DNA of 64,000 nt from the NCBI GenBank assembly GCA_964019165.1, contig OZ025270.1, positions 14,158,159 to 14,222,158 on the forward strand. The letters are read 5' to 3'. This document shows, piece by piece, positions 13,441-62,646 of the stretch (positions are counted from its first letter, which is position 1; each line of letters starts with the position of its first letter). The DNA comes from Mastigias papua. Lineage: Eukaryota; Cnidaria; Scyphozoa; Rhizostomeae; Mastigiidae. Below the pieces are notes generated by a model that saw only the letters and a list, made by a program, of their open reading frames with translations, did no database searches and was not told the origin of the DNA. The translations under genes were made by a program, and so were the position numbers.

Positions 13441-16400
13441 TCTAGACTGGAGCACTTGCTCCGGTTGTTCCGGTCTAGACCCGCCGCTTATGTTATTGTG
13501 TAAAATAAATTGCTTTGTTCTTTATCCATTGCTACAGACGGGGTGGGAGCATCAGTCAGAGCAGTTTTCAAGAAATTTGTTACCTCTTTATTTCCCTTTT
13601 CATTGTAGATTTTTTCCGAATGCACGCTTAAGCCTTAAGGGGTGGCATCGTACTAATCAGCCAAATTTCAGTCTGGGAGATGGATTTTTAGCCAACTAAC
13701 CATGGTTGACTCTCCGACTTCATTAAAACAGGATGTATTCTCTCCCACAACTTCCCCAAACTGCCTAGTAGATTGGCCATCGCTACTTATAACTGTGCTT
13801 CTTTGATAAAACCTCTGGGCTATGGGCTTGAAAATGTGACTATACAACAATCGACATAGGGGACCGTCGTTCCTCTTGACTATTCTTCATTAGGGCAGAC
13901 AATGCATTTCCCAAAATTTAAAGTCCTCCTACGCTCATAAGTGAAAGAATTTTTATTAAAGTGGATCAACTTGCAAAGTTAACTTACATGAAAGTTTGAT
14001 CTTCGGCTTCGCCTCTGGTCTCTTCAGAGAATTTTCATAACCAACTGTTTTCTCTATTTTATTTATATATATATATATATATAAAAGCCCCCTCTGTTTT
14101 CTCAACTGCGTTAGTTCACCAATTTATTTAAATACAAAGTAAGGCTGTGTTTTCTCAGTTTAGCTATTATTTGAGTTCCATTAACTATTAGAGATTCATT
14201 GCTCTTTCTTGCGAGGAATGTCAGTTAGAATTAGTGACAGATGTTTTCTTTCTTTTCCACAGTTTTTCGTCATGTATAAAGAAGTATTTGTGCCCTTGAG
14301 AGTGCAATGCATGTAGTTGTTTTTGCTACAATGGCTCTCTTTTGTTTTCTATTGATATCTAGTCTACTTAAAAAAGGAACTTTGTTAATTAAAACGTGCA
14401 ATTTATATGATTAGATAGTGGTGTATCAACGTGGTGTAGCAATAGTATTCTTGAACTGCTGCAGGTTTTCCATAAGACAGTTTTTCCCCAGCACTGAGGC
14501 GTTCTTAGCTTTTCTTGATATCAGTATTAACACTTTCTTAAGAATTCTCTTGTGAAATGTTCGAGTTTGTATAACACTGTAGTGCTATTCGAACAGTTAT
14601 GCTCTAATCAAATATACTACTTTGTAACATGTATTGTCACAGGAAACATATGTAAATTAAAGGAGAGGTAACGGGCTCGCTTGAAAATTGGAATCTCAGA
14701 TGTATTTCAAATTTTCAGCTTTCTTAGATATCAAACGTCTAGCACTGAACATCCTTAACTTTTCAGCAGTCGAGTGCTGCTTTCTTATAGACTAATATAC
14801 AAATCAGAAAGAAGGGAAATTAATTTGAGCAAAAGCTCACAATGCAAAAACAATAAACCATAATCTATATTGCATTTGGCTTTACTTATTGTACTATTTT
14901 ATATTCTCATGCATCGTTTTTATGTTGAGACTTGAATTAATCTTTACGAGAACTCAAAATCCATCATTTCTGCTGCAAACCCCAGAAGAACACTTGTTTG
15001 ATCACCTATGTTAACATATTTACTCAGGAGTCTACATTTTATATAGAACAAACATCAGCATCATTTCACTTGGTAATAATATGGAAGAAAAATCAATAAT
15101 AACCTGCTCAATTAATTGGACATCGAAATTCTAAGAACATGATTAATATCCACTATTACGTTCTTGTTGTGATCAGTTGATAATATGGCTTATTACGCCA
15201 TATGCGTAAATAAGAAACTATCCACTTGATGATGCAAAGAACTGCAATCAAATTAGTTTCTTTAAGCTAATACAACCCCAAGGTTTATATGTAATTAATG
15301 TTTGCTGCCACTAGTACTCAGCATAGTCATCGGTACTGGATTGCATTATAAACAATAGCTCTTCATCAACTGCAATCTTTGAAGCAGATCACGAACAGCA
15401 TTCTAAATGGGAAAACGTGCTTGCACAAAACTAGCGCAAAAGTGAGAGCTGTATTTTGTCCATGTCCACGGCTCCTTTTCATTACGTTTCAACTTCAATA
15501 AAGAACAGCAACCTTTCAATAAGGGCTGATTTATTAGGAGTCTCCAATTAAAAATCTTACACTTTAAACAATAGAAACTAAATAAAGATAATTAAAATTA
15601 ATATCATAGCTTAAAAATAACAGCAGATGTTAAAACAATTGCTTAATATACAACATTTTGATATTTATAGGGAAAAGGAAGCAAAGAGGAAGAGACAAAT
15701 CTTCATTTATATCTTCTTTCTTATGCAAAGAATAGAAAATCAAGTAGTTAGGGGTTTTTATTCCCTGTGGTCATGTTAATTTTGCTCGTATCAGCTCATT
15801 CTGACTGAATTTTCCAAAAATTATGATTTCCTACTGGAAAGTTCCCAAAAACGATATCTTTAGATTGAAATATCATAATGCTCCAAAATTTGGTACAATG
15901 TTTAATAATTTTAAGTCTTTATGCATTGTTCATTTTTGCTGATATCAGCAGAAAGAGGAGAAATTGTGCAAAATCTGCCCAAAATTTGGCTGCAACTTTG
16001 CATTTGTCTAGCACAATACCTTTTGGTACTAGTCATTTTTTCAATTGTTTGCCAACCTAGAGAAAAAGTAGTGAATTGGCAAATTCACGTATTTGTAGTA
16101 AGTAATTGAATCTGCTAATTTGCTACAGTTTTCGCATTTAATTTAAACCTGCCTATGCATAAGTGTATTTGATTGCTAACTACCTCCACACATGTCTTGC
16201 AGTCAATAGTTGAAATTCATTTGACAGTAGCTCATTTTATATTTACAATTAATTAGCTACAGTAGCTTTGCTACTTTTATTTTATTGTCAAGCCATCGGA
16301 CAGTAGCATTATCTCGCTCCTCATTGTGCTACCCCTCTAGTTTCATACAATTATCATTAAGTGTAAGAAGTACTTTTATTCTAGCTTCATAACTATGAAA

Positions 16401-18004
16401 TAATTTTATCCCGACCCCTTTAATAACAGTCTACTTTGAATGATCGAGCTACTGAGGATGAAATATTTAGAAATGAAATTAACTGAGATCAAGAAAATTG
16501 AAAAGGGGCAAAAGACCTAAGTGAAGAAAATATTGTCAAAAGGTTTGCGGCAAAAGCTTAGGTCGCATTCAAAATAGATCCAATCTACTTCATAGAAGGG
16601 AAACTCAGGATCTCATATCAAACTTCCATGTTTCCATTCTTACTTATTATCCATAGATCTGGTTTTCCTGTAACAAAATGCAAAATGATGGGACTGTGTG
16701 TACAGAATTTTACGAATAGAAAGCAATAGCTAAAGGAATCTTAATATTTTGGCATCCATTCAATTGTAAGGAGAGGGACAATGGTGATAGATGACAGGAA
16801 AGATGACAAAAACTCATACATTGTCGAACTCCATGCCTGACATACGATTAAAAGAAAGCTAGTCGAGATTTAAAATAGTAATAATCATCATAAGTTGAAA
16901 TGCAATTTTAAAAATTTGACTCGGTTTTTGAACCCGGTCAACCCGGTCTAGATCCGCCCCTGTACTATAACGGGCTCATGTTCATTGCCACAGTATGAAG
17001 AATCCATATAAGAGTGTTTACAGGTTCCTTCAACCAATTTCGAACATGGAGTGCACGTCTTTGTTTTCATTTCTCTCTTCTCACCAGACCACCCACAGAT
17101 CTTCTAAAATTTTTAGGCTTATTGTATTAGAGTCCTTCAAGTTGCGTTGCTCTATCAGGTAAAGGTCTCTGCCGTGTGAGTTTTTTCAACATCAAATTTC
17201 TTTATATTATTCTTTGTCTGGTCTATGTATCTTACCTCCATGTGTCCAACCTTTCTCTTATCCATCTATTCTTCACTATATACAATCGTTTTGGTACACA
17301 TGCGTTGATCATCCATTCTCTCTTCATCACCTAGATATTTCAACATCTCCATTCCTTTGATGGTTTATATATATTGCTGATATGCCACGAACCTCTAAGG
17401 TAGTTACTGTATCCTATCACTTAATGCCAAGAACGTATCTAACTTATCATGTATGAATGCTTTGTAGACTACCATTTAGTGACGACGTTATACATATTTC
17501 ACATTCATTTTCTTTTACGATCTACAATAGTCACCAAAAGTCCTTGGGAAACTTGGAAGAAACTGATAAAAAACCACGTTCCTCTACATATTGTCATAGT
17601 TGCTACAAACATGCACCCCCCTTCCCCTTAGAACAATATTGATTCGTTTGTGGGACACTTGAAGATGGCGTGCATGCGAAATTTTTCCATTGTAGACAAT
17701 GCGGGATTAAGTTCTTCAGCTATTACAAGTAAATTGATATAGCATTTTTCCTTCAAGATTACATGATTTGATATTCATACTATGTATAGTCCATTCAGAT
17801 GAAATTGATGCGAAAAATAAGAAGCTATTTTAAGAACCACGGTAACTTGAATCTACTTAATGCACCATTTATACGAGAGCCCATGTAGACCTTATCAGGC
17901 CAATCCACATCTCTTAACTTACACCGTTTTGCCCTGTATCACACGGGGTGCTACCTAGAGGGTGGTTTTTGTAAATGACCAAATAAAGGTCTAACATGGT
18001 ATGT
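13441..18004. other. Long stretch with no gene recognised
   Basis: Only short, unlikely ORFs. A partial palindrome around ggtctagac...gtctagacc lies at 13440-13483, at the truncated end of the LINE. A related cccggtctagatccgcccct block lies at 16940-16960, likely parts of an interspersed repeat. A short AT run lies at 14064-14083. Nothing else supportable. Confidence 0.5.
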
Positions 18005-18021
18005 TGTTGCAGATTCCTAGC

Positions 18022-18375
<354 letters not shown>

Positions 18376-18604
18376 CCTGGAGATTCCAACTCCTAGATGG
18401 CTCACTTGCCACTTTCACCGTCGGAGAGTTAGGCTAATTCGATGACGTCAAACTGCTGAAACTTGGATACATTTCTACCATTTACACACTCGTATTATAC
18501 TTTACCTTATTATCATTAATAAAAGCATTTTTAGAACCTGTAACGCAAGAGCTATCGATTGATGCCAATTTTTGCTTGCTTTAAGCAATGTTCCTATTTT
18601 TAGA

Positions 18605-19494
18605 TATGAGAAAGGTCTGTTGGTACTACAGAACTTCATTATAGCACGAAAACGCGGGAACATTCTTCTAGCACACTGAAAGCTTTTTTCGTCCGACACT
18701 CGTCAGAGTATGAAACGTTGGATAACGACCGAAAGGTGAACCAAAATATATGGCCAGATGAGGGTACATGTGATATGATGAATAATGCGTCTATTTGGCC
18801 CTATGATTGGCCAATTAGCACCTATTCACCATTGTTTACTTGAAGAGTCCAAGTAAGAAAATGAACTCTTTTTGTTTACACAAGGCTGGGATTTGAGACT
18901 TAATGTAAACCGATTCCAAAACACCTAAATGAAAGGACGATCTTGCTTGCCCAATGATCCGAAAATTATCGTCTGTGTATGTTTTGGCGCATTCTGGATT
19001 TGTAATAAGATGTTGTCCTATGGCCGAATCATTTTTCATTTTAGAATTAGAGTTTTTACATACATCAGGTGGCTGTTCTCCTATTGTAGTGTTTTTCACC
19101 CTGATGCTCGTGGGTACACGTTGTTTTATTCTGTCTGCTAGCCTCTGCGTAGTGTACCTTACGTACCGAGCTTCACATCGGCACGAAAATTCGTAAACTA
19201 CACAACTTTTTTGAGTGGTAGGAACGCTATCTCTTTTAGCAGATGGTAGCATGACCCTAGTAATATAAACTGCACGGGGCTTCACAGCATAGAAACAAGA
19301 TGTAATGGCTTTTTTAATATGGTTTTCAAATTTTGATGAAACATTTCCAACCAGGGCAATTTTAGGTTAACCGAGCACTGTCCAGGACCAAACTGTTTTC
19401 CTGATGAAAGTTTGGCTAGTTTTTCCTTAATACAAGAAACAAGGACATCTTCTGGATATCCATTGTCAATTAGCAGTTGTTTTATAGTGTCCAG
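18605..19494 (-). mobile_element. Penelope-like element copy 2 (3' part: GIY-YIG + hammerhead)
   Basis: Minus strand, close relative of the 5-kb element. The frame 19285-18836 encodes the GIY-YIG nuclease: KSCVVYEFSCRCEARYVRYT (YVGRT has mutated to YVRYT, losing the conserved Gly), QRLADRIKQRVPTSIR, ending KQKEFIFLLGLFK. Upstream, 19480-19290 continues the connector with a frameshift. The 5' end is cut at 19494, exactly after gtccagctca, where a plus-strand LINE tail begins. The 3' end runs past the hammerhead (18672-18712) to gttctgtagtaccaacagacc at about 18605. Defective copy. Confidence 0.85.
18672..18712 (-). ncRNA. Minimal hammerhead ribozyme (PLE type 1, copy d)
   Basis: Minus strand: CATACT, CTGACGA, GTGTCGGAC, GAAA, stem III built from AAAAAGCTTT, C at the cleavage site, then AGTGTG. 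Stem I keeps six pairs with one G-U wobble (AGTGTG in place of AGTATG). All core bases intact. Located about 125 nt downstream of the GIY-YIG stop, as in copy c. Confidence 0.75.
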
Positions 19495-19945
19495 CTCATA
19501 TCCCTAAATATTCCTGCAATTGATTTAATGATAAAGAACAGAGCTTGTACTGAGGTCTTTGATAGTTTACAATCGAATGTTTGTGATGTCATGAAGGGGT
19601 ATTCTACAAAGAGTGCAGATGGCAAGAAGACAAGATATAATGAAATACAGTGAAGTTGCCTCAAACGAGAACAGAGTTTGAAGAAAAAGGAGGTCATTTC
19701 TCGGCTGCAAAAGAATATAACTCCTTGCCTCTTTAGGCGAGAAAAACCGACTATCGAGTTCTTTTTAAAAAGTTTCTTGATTGCTTTTGTAATGATTTTT
19801 AGTTTATCTGTTCTTTTAGTTCTTTCAAGTTATATATGAACATTGTTTATACGACCCATAAAGGAAGCAGGGCCCCGTTGACATCAGTATGTAAATACTG
19901 ATAGGTTATCCTGTCACTCGTATATAATTCTTATTATTATAATAT
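19495..19945 (+). pseudogene. LINE C-terminal end with 3'UTR and TTA-rich tail
   Basis: The plus-strand frame from 19498 reads IPAIDLMIKNRACTEVFDSL...DVMKGYSTKSADGKKTRYNE to a stop at about 19648. In a second frame FSAAKEYNSLPL, a stop, then RKTDYRVLFKKFLDCF. The x-WNSLP/YNSLP...FKKxL pattern is typical of the extreme C-terminus of jockey/CR1-like ORF2. A 3'UTR follows, ending in attcttattattat at about 19930-19942, a usual LINE tail. One frameshift and one stop: dead. Confidence 0.65.
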
Positions 19946-20194
19946 TTACGTACATTTGGTCCGACATTTGGTCCGAAAATTGGTCGGATATAGTGAGGTG
20001 GGGTCGCCAGTTCCTTTCCTCGCAGCCTTTAACTTCCCCAGTGTTGCCACCAGGGACCCATGTACTGCTGGGTGGACAGTGGGCGAACATCCCAACTATG
20101 CTCCGAGGGTTCGGCTCGAATCATCGATGTTTTGCTCAGCAGTCAAGCGCTCTATACACTTGGCCATTCACCCATAATGCTTTAACCACTTGAT

Positions 20195-20515
20195 CTTACA
20201 TCCAGTTATTTTCTCAAACTTGGTATGCCGATTCTTCCCAGTCCTCTTAGCCAAATATTCAATCTATCTATGTCTCAAGAGATATTTCCTGATGGTTGCA
20301 AAATTGCAAGGGTTGCTCCTGTTCATAAAAGTAATCCAACTGATGATCAGTCTAATTACAGACCCATCTCGATCTTACCAGTTGCTGCTCGTCTGGTTGA
20401 AAACCTAGTGTTTAACCAGATGCATTCCTTTCTTAACGATAATGAGCTTCTTTATTCAAAACAATCAGGCTTTAGGTCGATGCACTCTAAGTTGCCTACT
20501 AAAATGCACAAATGA
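20195..20515 (+). pseudogene. LINE reverse transcriptase N-terminal fragment
   Basis: The plus-strand frame 20225-20515 reads IFNLSMSQEIFPDGCKIARV, APVHKSNPTDDQSNYRPISI and LPVAARLVENLVFNQMHSFL, then QSGFRSMHS. This is the conserved RT block 1-2 region (YRPISxLPxxxKxxExxxxxQ...QxGFRxxxS) of jockey/CR1/RTE-type LINEs. It ends right after the QSGFR block, so palm motifs are lacking. Truncated on both sides. Confidence 0.8.
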
Positions 20516-20543
20516 TTGGTAGATTGACATAGACAAAGGCAAT

Positions 20544-21815
20544 TTTACACCAGCTATATAATAATAATAATAATGGAGACTTTCATTTTGATAACAATAA
20601 AACAAATTACTAACGGTAACAAAGTTAAAACACGGATAACAACAAAACTACAATGGATTGCATCTTAGATGGAATGAAGTTCTGGACTATTCCACGACTT
20701 GTTTCTACGGCAAAAGATGTAATAAGTCTTCGAATGATGGTATTAGAGAGTTTTGAGATTAGGTAGCGCCGGTGTCTCATATCAACAGCTAGAGCATCGC
20801 ATATTTCAATAAAAGAAGAGCAAGAAAGGCCAAAAATTCCAGGAGAACTGATAGAAAGATTGACAAACTTAACATCTGTATATTTGGATTTAAGAGTTTC
20901 AATAAGGGATTGATATTTAGCTCTCTTGCGCTCAGCGTTCACTTCTAGATTGGTTTCAAAACCAACTGTAAGTTTGAGAATGTAAATCTTGTTGTCAGGC
21001 AATACAAAAACAAGATCAGGACGAAAATTGTCTCCCATTATTATGGAAGGAGAATGAAAGCATGGGAGATCAACGTAAAGAGATGCTCCTGGACTTGCTC
21101 TAGAATAGTTAGTCAAGATTTGTAATGCAGAGTTGTGCCGCCAGGTGTAACGACCCTCTTCTAAGTAAGATTTACAACCTACTACAACATGAAGAAGAGT
21201 TTCTGGTAAATGACAGAAAGAGCATTCTGAGGACTGTGCGAAAATTCCATTTTTTAAGGTTTTTGCGAGTGGAAAGTGAATTGTTGAGGTACCTTATTGT
21301 AAAGTTGAATATATTTTTAGGCATCTTGCTCTGAACTGAAGTCCATATGGATTTAGTCACAGTAAGAGAATGATCGAGAACAAAAGAAAGAATGGCTCCA
21401 TGAGATTGTAGTTGTGTCTGCAAACGATGCTTATGTTCAGAGGGAACTGCTTTTAATACATCTTTAGTATTCTTATATACGTCATATTGGATGTTCATCC
21501 CACTACTGGTACTTTTCCATAAAGACTTAATTTCATCATTAGGAGAGGATCGAAGAGAATTTCGAAAAACAGTTTGGCACTGTGAAAATTTCATCGAAGG
21601 AAGAATCATATTTAGACCAAACTGGTTTTTAGAGAGTATTATTCTACTCAAGGTGGCACTAATGGGAAGATCGAGCCACTGACGGATATACTTGGAAACA
21701 AGGTTGTCAAGGTTTTCGGTAACCCAAATTTTAGAAAGGCCAGCAACAGTGAAGTGCCAAGAAACTTTAGAAAGAACAAACCTACTATACAAAATAATAA
21801 TAATAATAATAATGT
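20544..21815 (-). mobile_element. R4-like LINE 3' part with restriction-like endonuclease, inserted in TAA microsatellite
   Basis: Minus strand. The upstream frame (21792 to about 21246) holds the RT C-terminal thumb (FVLSKVSWHFTVAGLSKIWV, YIRQWLDLPISATLSRI). A one-base frameshift near 21243-21252, in an A/T run, shifts to the frame ending at 20625. That frame holds a CCHC knuckle SECSFCHLPETLLHVVVGC (C-x2-C-x7-H-x4-C), then RPDLVFVLPDNKIYILKLTV, VGFETNLEVNAERKRAKYQS and NLSISSPGIFG. CCHC followed by RPD...hhhxLT is the restriction-like endonuclease layout of R2/R4/NeSL-type LINEs. The usual acidic residue of the ILELT motif is Lys here (ILKLT), probably inactivating. Both ends abut TAA/ATT repeats (20560-20575 and 21791-21814), as known for Dong/R4 elements that target TAA repeats. 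Confidence 0.75.
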
Positions 21816-23079
21816 AATTGTTTATACAGGGTTGCCTTTTCAGTGATATTGCTGTTATTAATTAGGGCCCTGTTTAGCTATGAAAATAAGATATACTACA
21901 TTTAAGTTAGTTACAATAGCATAAAGTCTTCAAAATATTTTACTCTGCATAAAGGTTCTTTCACGATAAAAAGTGTTCTTTTACCCAGGATTTAAAAAGT
22001 ACAATTGATTTTAAAGAACGTATGTCTCTAGAAAGTTCATTAAAGCAGGATGATCCTTGAAAATAAAGTGAACTTTTTGCAGTTTCAGTTTTAACCAAGG
22101 GCAGCCTAAGTAACGATTTATTGTTTCTTGTTCCTTGTTGGTGATTATGTTGTCTGCATAACTTCTAAGTGCAGGTATAGAGGTTCCTTGCCGACATTTA
22201 AAGATTTGTATCACCACTTTGATCTTTTTATGATTGTTGATCGAAATAATTTCACTTCTGTTTGTTTCCTACAATCCGCAAATTACTTTTTGTGCTCTTT
22301 TCTGTATACTGTCAAATTTCTTTGTCAAAGGGTGTTAAAATCAAATCCATACACCATAAATTTTGCGATGAGAAGGTCTTGAGGTAAAAGGCCATATGCT
22401 TTGGATAAACCCTTCAAAATCATTTCATCTTTTGTGGCAGTAAGCTTGGCAAATGCTTCCAAGCCTTTTGCCAAGCTTACTGTTACAATTGCTGAAAATA
22501 GTACAATTGATGAAACAGAAGAAGTTCATCGGTCTATGGCTCCAGATTTGGACTTGGCTAATTGCTCTTCAGTATCATGATGTGCACTTTTATGATGAAT
22601 TTTACAATAGATATACTATTAATGAGTTATAAAGCATGTTGCAGCAATCAAGGAAGGAGCATCATGAAGTCTCTGGCGTTGTTGGTCGAAACCTTGTTCT
22701 CAAGCCTTATTCGGCTGATTGTGAGCGACTCATTGCATTTTGTGACAAGATCTAGTCAACATGCTGATCATCCTTCCGATACCAAGCCATTAGTGGCTAC
22801 TACTAAATTACACGAAGAGACTATATCCTTATAATAAAAAGTTTGTAGATGACAGACACCCTGTAGAGTTGCTGAGTAACATCATAGTGTAACTAGTTCC
22901 AGACAGGATAAGTAAAGTTCATTATTGCTTTGTTTTCTAAAAAGAACTCCAATCAGCAAAAAATTCTAAATCTTAATGAAGCTTGAGCCTTGCATTATTC
23001 TTAAGTTATTCTTAAATTTAAAAAAATTCGAGTCATCATTTCCTTATGGACTATATTCTTACAAAAAGGATTATCACTA
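21816..23079. other. No gene recognised; hairpin near 22440
   Basis: Short ORFs at 22011-22217 (minus) and 22562-22834 (plus) have no recognised motif. An inverted repeat gtaagcttggcaaa / tttgccaagcttac (14-bp arms) spans about 22440-22480. It may be a strand-switch foldback like others here. Confidence 0.5.
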
Positions 23080-23640
23080 TAGCTCGAATAAGCTGAAGAA
23101 TTCTTAAGCATACTAAAAGCATTTTAGTCTGACACTCGTCAGAGTCTGAACGTCGGATATCTACCGAAAAGTGAACTGAAATATATAGCCAGAAATGGTA
23201 CAAGTGATATGAAGAGTAAAACGCCTATTTGGCCCTATGGTTGACCAATTAGCACATATTCATTACTGTTTGCTTGAAGAATCCGAGTGAGAAAATGAAC
23301 TCTTTTGCCTGCACGAGACTGGGTTTTGAGTCTTAATGTAAACCGATCCCAGAAAATTTAAATTAAAGGACAATCTTGCTTGCCCAATGATCCGAGACTT
23401 ATTTTCTGCTTATATTTTGGTGCATTCTGGATTTTTGAATTTGTAATAAGATGCTGTCCTATGGCCGACACAATTCATTTTCGGATGATTGTCTTTCACA
23501 TACGAGGTGGCTGTTCTGTTACAGTATTACTTTCATCTTGATGCTCGTCGGAACATGTTTTGTTCTGTCGGGTAGTCTCTGCGTAGTGCGTCCTACGCAC
23601 CGAGCTTCTAATTGGCTCGAATATTCATGGAATCAAAGAT
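23080..23640 (-). mobile_element. Penelope-like element copy 3, degraded 3' part
   Basis: Minus-strand relic colinear with 4861-5400 of the first PLE. It has the cgtcggatatctaccgaaa block, tgtttgcttgaagaatccg, the GIY-YIG C-terminal region and the ggccga...tggctgtt stretch, with many indels. It ends 5' at about 23635. The nuclease frame is destroyed. Confidence 0.75.
23109..23148 (-). ncRNA. Hammerhead relic (PLE type 1, copy e)
   Basis: CTGACGA is intact (23142-23136), but the second core block GAAA has become TAAA, and one stem I strand has a mismatch (CAGACT against AGTATG). Probably inactive. Confidence 0.6.
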
Positions 23641-24154
23641 GGTGGTTCATAATGATGGTGAATCACGCTTCAATAAGAAAGTGGTTTATAAGAAAGTAAT
23701 ATTCGGAAGTTTAAAAGGCTAAGAAGTTCAGTACTGGATTTTGATGCTTATGAAAGTCGATAAGTTAAAAACACCTATTATTCCAATTATCAGGCAAGTT
23801 CATCATCCCTTTCAATGTTGTGTTTGCGCAGTGCCTGTGCACCTGTGTAGCCGGTGGTGCTACTCAAATTCAAATATTCTTGCTAAAAACGCTTTAAGAA
23901 AGTTGCAGTGCTGAAATCACGAAGAAGCTAAGAGAATTTCAGTTCTGGGAGAAGAAAGCATTCTTATAAAATAAGAAACGCATATAAAACAAAGTCAACT
24001 AATGGAATTAATATTACCACAGTTACCTTGTACTCTTCCTAAAGCTAACTTTACATTATTATTCGTCGTGCCGTCAGAGCTGCTAAATTTCTTGGCTGAC
24101 ACTGGATGAGTAATATAAACGGATGTGAATAATGTAAACGGACGGATATATATT

Positions 24155-24255
24155 GCAGGCGCGCAATTAGGAATTTTCGAGGGCAGGGGTCCAGTCCACA
24201 TAAAAAGGCACACCACAATTCTTCTTCAAGAGAATACAGCTTGGAATATTATTCA
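24155..24255 (+). repeat. Interspersed repeat, copy 2 of 2
   Basis: Diverged copy of the block at 3508-3610 (cgcgcaattaggaatttt, cagtccacataaa, tacagcttggaatatt). Confidence 0.5.
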
Positions 24256-24753
24256 AGGTTAGAAGAGGCCACAGCAAAGGGGATTTTTAGGAGAGAGGGA
24301 CACAGCTGCTCCAGTCGTGGTGATTACCTGTCTACTAAGTGACCTAGGGGAGAGTTGTGGGAAGGCTCAATGCCTTCTTTTGTGACATAGGAGGAGTCAT
24401 CATGGTTAGGTCCGACGCGACAGAAAAATTTTTAATTTTCACCCCTCTAGACTGGCCTAGAAAGACATATGTCATGCTAAAATTTTGCTGATTAGTATAG
24501 TACTCAATGGAGGATCCACGAAAAACCTATAATGAAATATCATGAGGAGTAGGTGATGGTCGTTATCTGCTTGTAAGTGATCCTAATCTGCTGAGTGCGA
24601 TGATGCAAAAAATGCTAGAATGCGCCATTTATGTAGAGGCACTGAATCAAACTTCAGAACTCTAGGAGGACCATCTCCTTGGTCCCCCTTGGCTACGTGC
24701 CTGGCTTAAAAAATAGAGGAATTTTCAAGATTTTGCTACTTTCAAGTCTATGG

Positions 24754-25129
24754 ATCAGAGGCGGCACCACGGGGAGGACTGGGGAGGACTGGGGAGGACA
24801 TGTCATCCCCAATATTTTTCAGGACCGATTTGTCGATTCGTCGAAATCCGAGGAGAAATATTTAGGGGGGGGGGGTACGATGGTGGCACATGAGAAAAAT
24901 TCTTCAACAGACAAACAAGGAAATGAAAAAGACTTTTGTCAGTGACCTTCTGTTAAAAATATTACAATTTTACCCAGGTTTACTTTAATTGCTTTTTGCA
25001 TGATTGATAGATAAAAACCTTATAAAGGCTCTTCTTTTTCCAAATGGGCGTGGCTTTTATAGAAATGGGCGTGGTCCTAAACAATTTTTCTTGTCCTCCC
25101 CACGTTTTGAGGGCTGGTGCCGCCTCTGA
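24754..25129. mobile_element. MITE-like element with cagaggcggcacca inverted ends
   Basis: The left terminus cagaggcggcaccacgggg and the right terminus tggtgccgcctctg match inverted over 14 bp. Next to them ggggaggact (three tandem copies) on the left mirrors gtcctcccc on the right. The interior has a 9-G run (24867-24876) and no coding frame. It sits inside another repeat whose edge (cccccttggctacgtgcctg) lies at 24686. Confidence 0.65.
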
Positions 25130-25635
25130 AAGATCATAATTAGATCTATTCAGCAAAAATACAATAAACAGTTCTAGACTTTTTCAAGAAAAAGGACAGT
25201 TTTATGCTTTTGAAAAAAGTGCAAGGGTCTAGACCCCCAGAACCCCGCGTAGTTGCGCACCCGCTACGTTGTGCATGAACATTAGGTGGAAAGTAGAAGA
25301 CCACAGAGGATTCGCTAACCTGCAATATAGGCAGTGATGAATAAACTCACTGAGGGAGTCTGGGACGGCACATGACCAAAACAATGTGTATATCCGGTCG
25401 TTTATATTGATAAAGGAAAGGAAATGGTGGTTTGTCTGTAAGGTGTGGAAGTATCAAAAATATAAAGATGCATGGATATGTCAAGTGAATTATTGAAATT
25501 ATATTTGGAGAAATATATAATGCAATTTAAATTAGCAGTGTAGATTTAACTATTGTGGAGATCCGGTGGTAACAGCAGATGCAGATACATACACTCTGTC
25601 TTGACTAGAATCTAGGCCCACAGACAAATTTTGGT

Positions 25636-62007
<36,372 letters not shown>

Positions 62008-62146
62008 GTAAAATCAGTTTATTTCAGATTTTGCTTTTTCTTGTTTGATTGGTAGAGTACAAGAAAATACAATTTTTGATGACTGAAATAGTGTTGACCA
62101 CTAGAAGGAGCTTTTGGGTCATTGCATATAGAAGAAGGACACTATC

Positions 62147-62646
62147 TACTCTTAGGTTCCTAATAAACGGGGGGGTCATAATATTAGGGGGGTCGGAGAA
62201 TTTTCGAAAATTTAATAAACTTAAAATTTCGAATTTCGATTGTCGGAGAATTTTCGAAAATTTAATAAATTTAATAAATAAAGTCTTGTTAAACGGTGGG
62301 GGGGGGGGGGGGTCGGAATTTCAAAAAATGTCAAAACCTCTATAAAACACAATTCCATATAGGATCTCTTTTCAAAAACATGAGAAACTAATAAGAACAG
62401 TTTTTAAGATAACCCAAGAATAAGAAATATAAGCCAATTACAGCATGAAAATCTATGTATATACTGTAAGCATAAAAAATATCTCTGATCGGAGAATACA
62501 AAGATAAACAATTTGTAAAAGTTGAAGAAAATAGGACAACCTTATTTGAAAATTATAAAACGGGGGTCCTAATAAGGTCCGGGGGGTCAGAAAAAAATCG
62601 AAAAATTAATAAGCGTCCCGGTACGTTTATTAGGAACCTAAGAGTA
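62147..62646. mobile_element. MITE family A, intact copy with perfect 23-bp TIRs
   Basis: Exactly 500 bp. The termini tactcttaggttcctaat... (62147-62169) and their exact inverse (62624-62646) match over 23 bp. If the outer TA is a target duplication, the TIR proper starts ctcttagg and a Tc1/mariner-type TA insertion is possible. The interior has G runs (up to 15 G at about 62298), a tandem block gtcggagaattttcgaaaat (two copies at about 62194 and 62241), and no coding frame. Confidence 0.88.

Noticed and set aside
19950..20190. tRNA-like or rRNA-like gene in the GC-richer stretch
   Set aside because: No cloverleaf could be drawn. It looks like an interspersed repeat (ggttcggctcgaatc, ttaaccactt) rather than an RNA gene.
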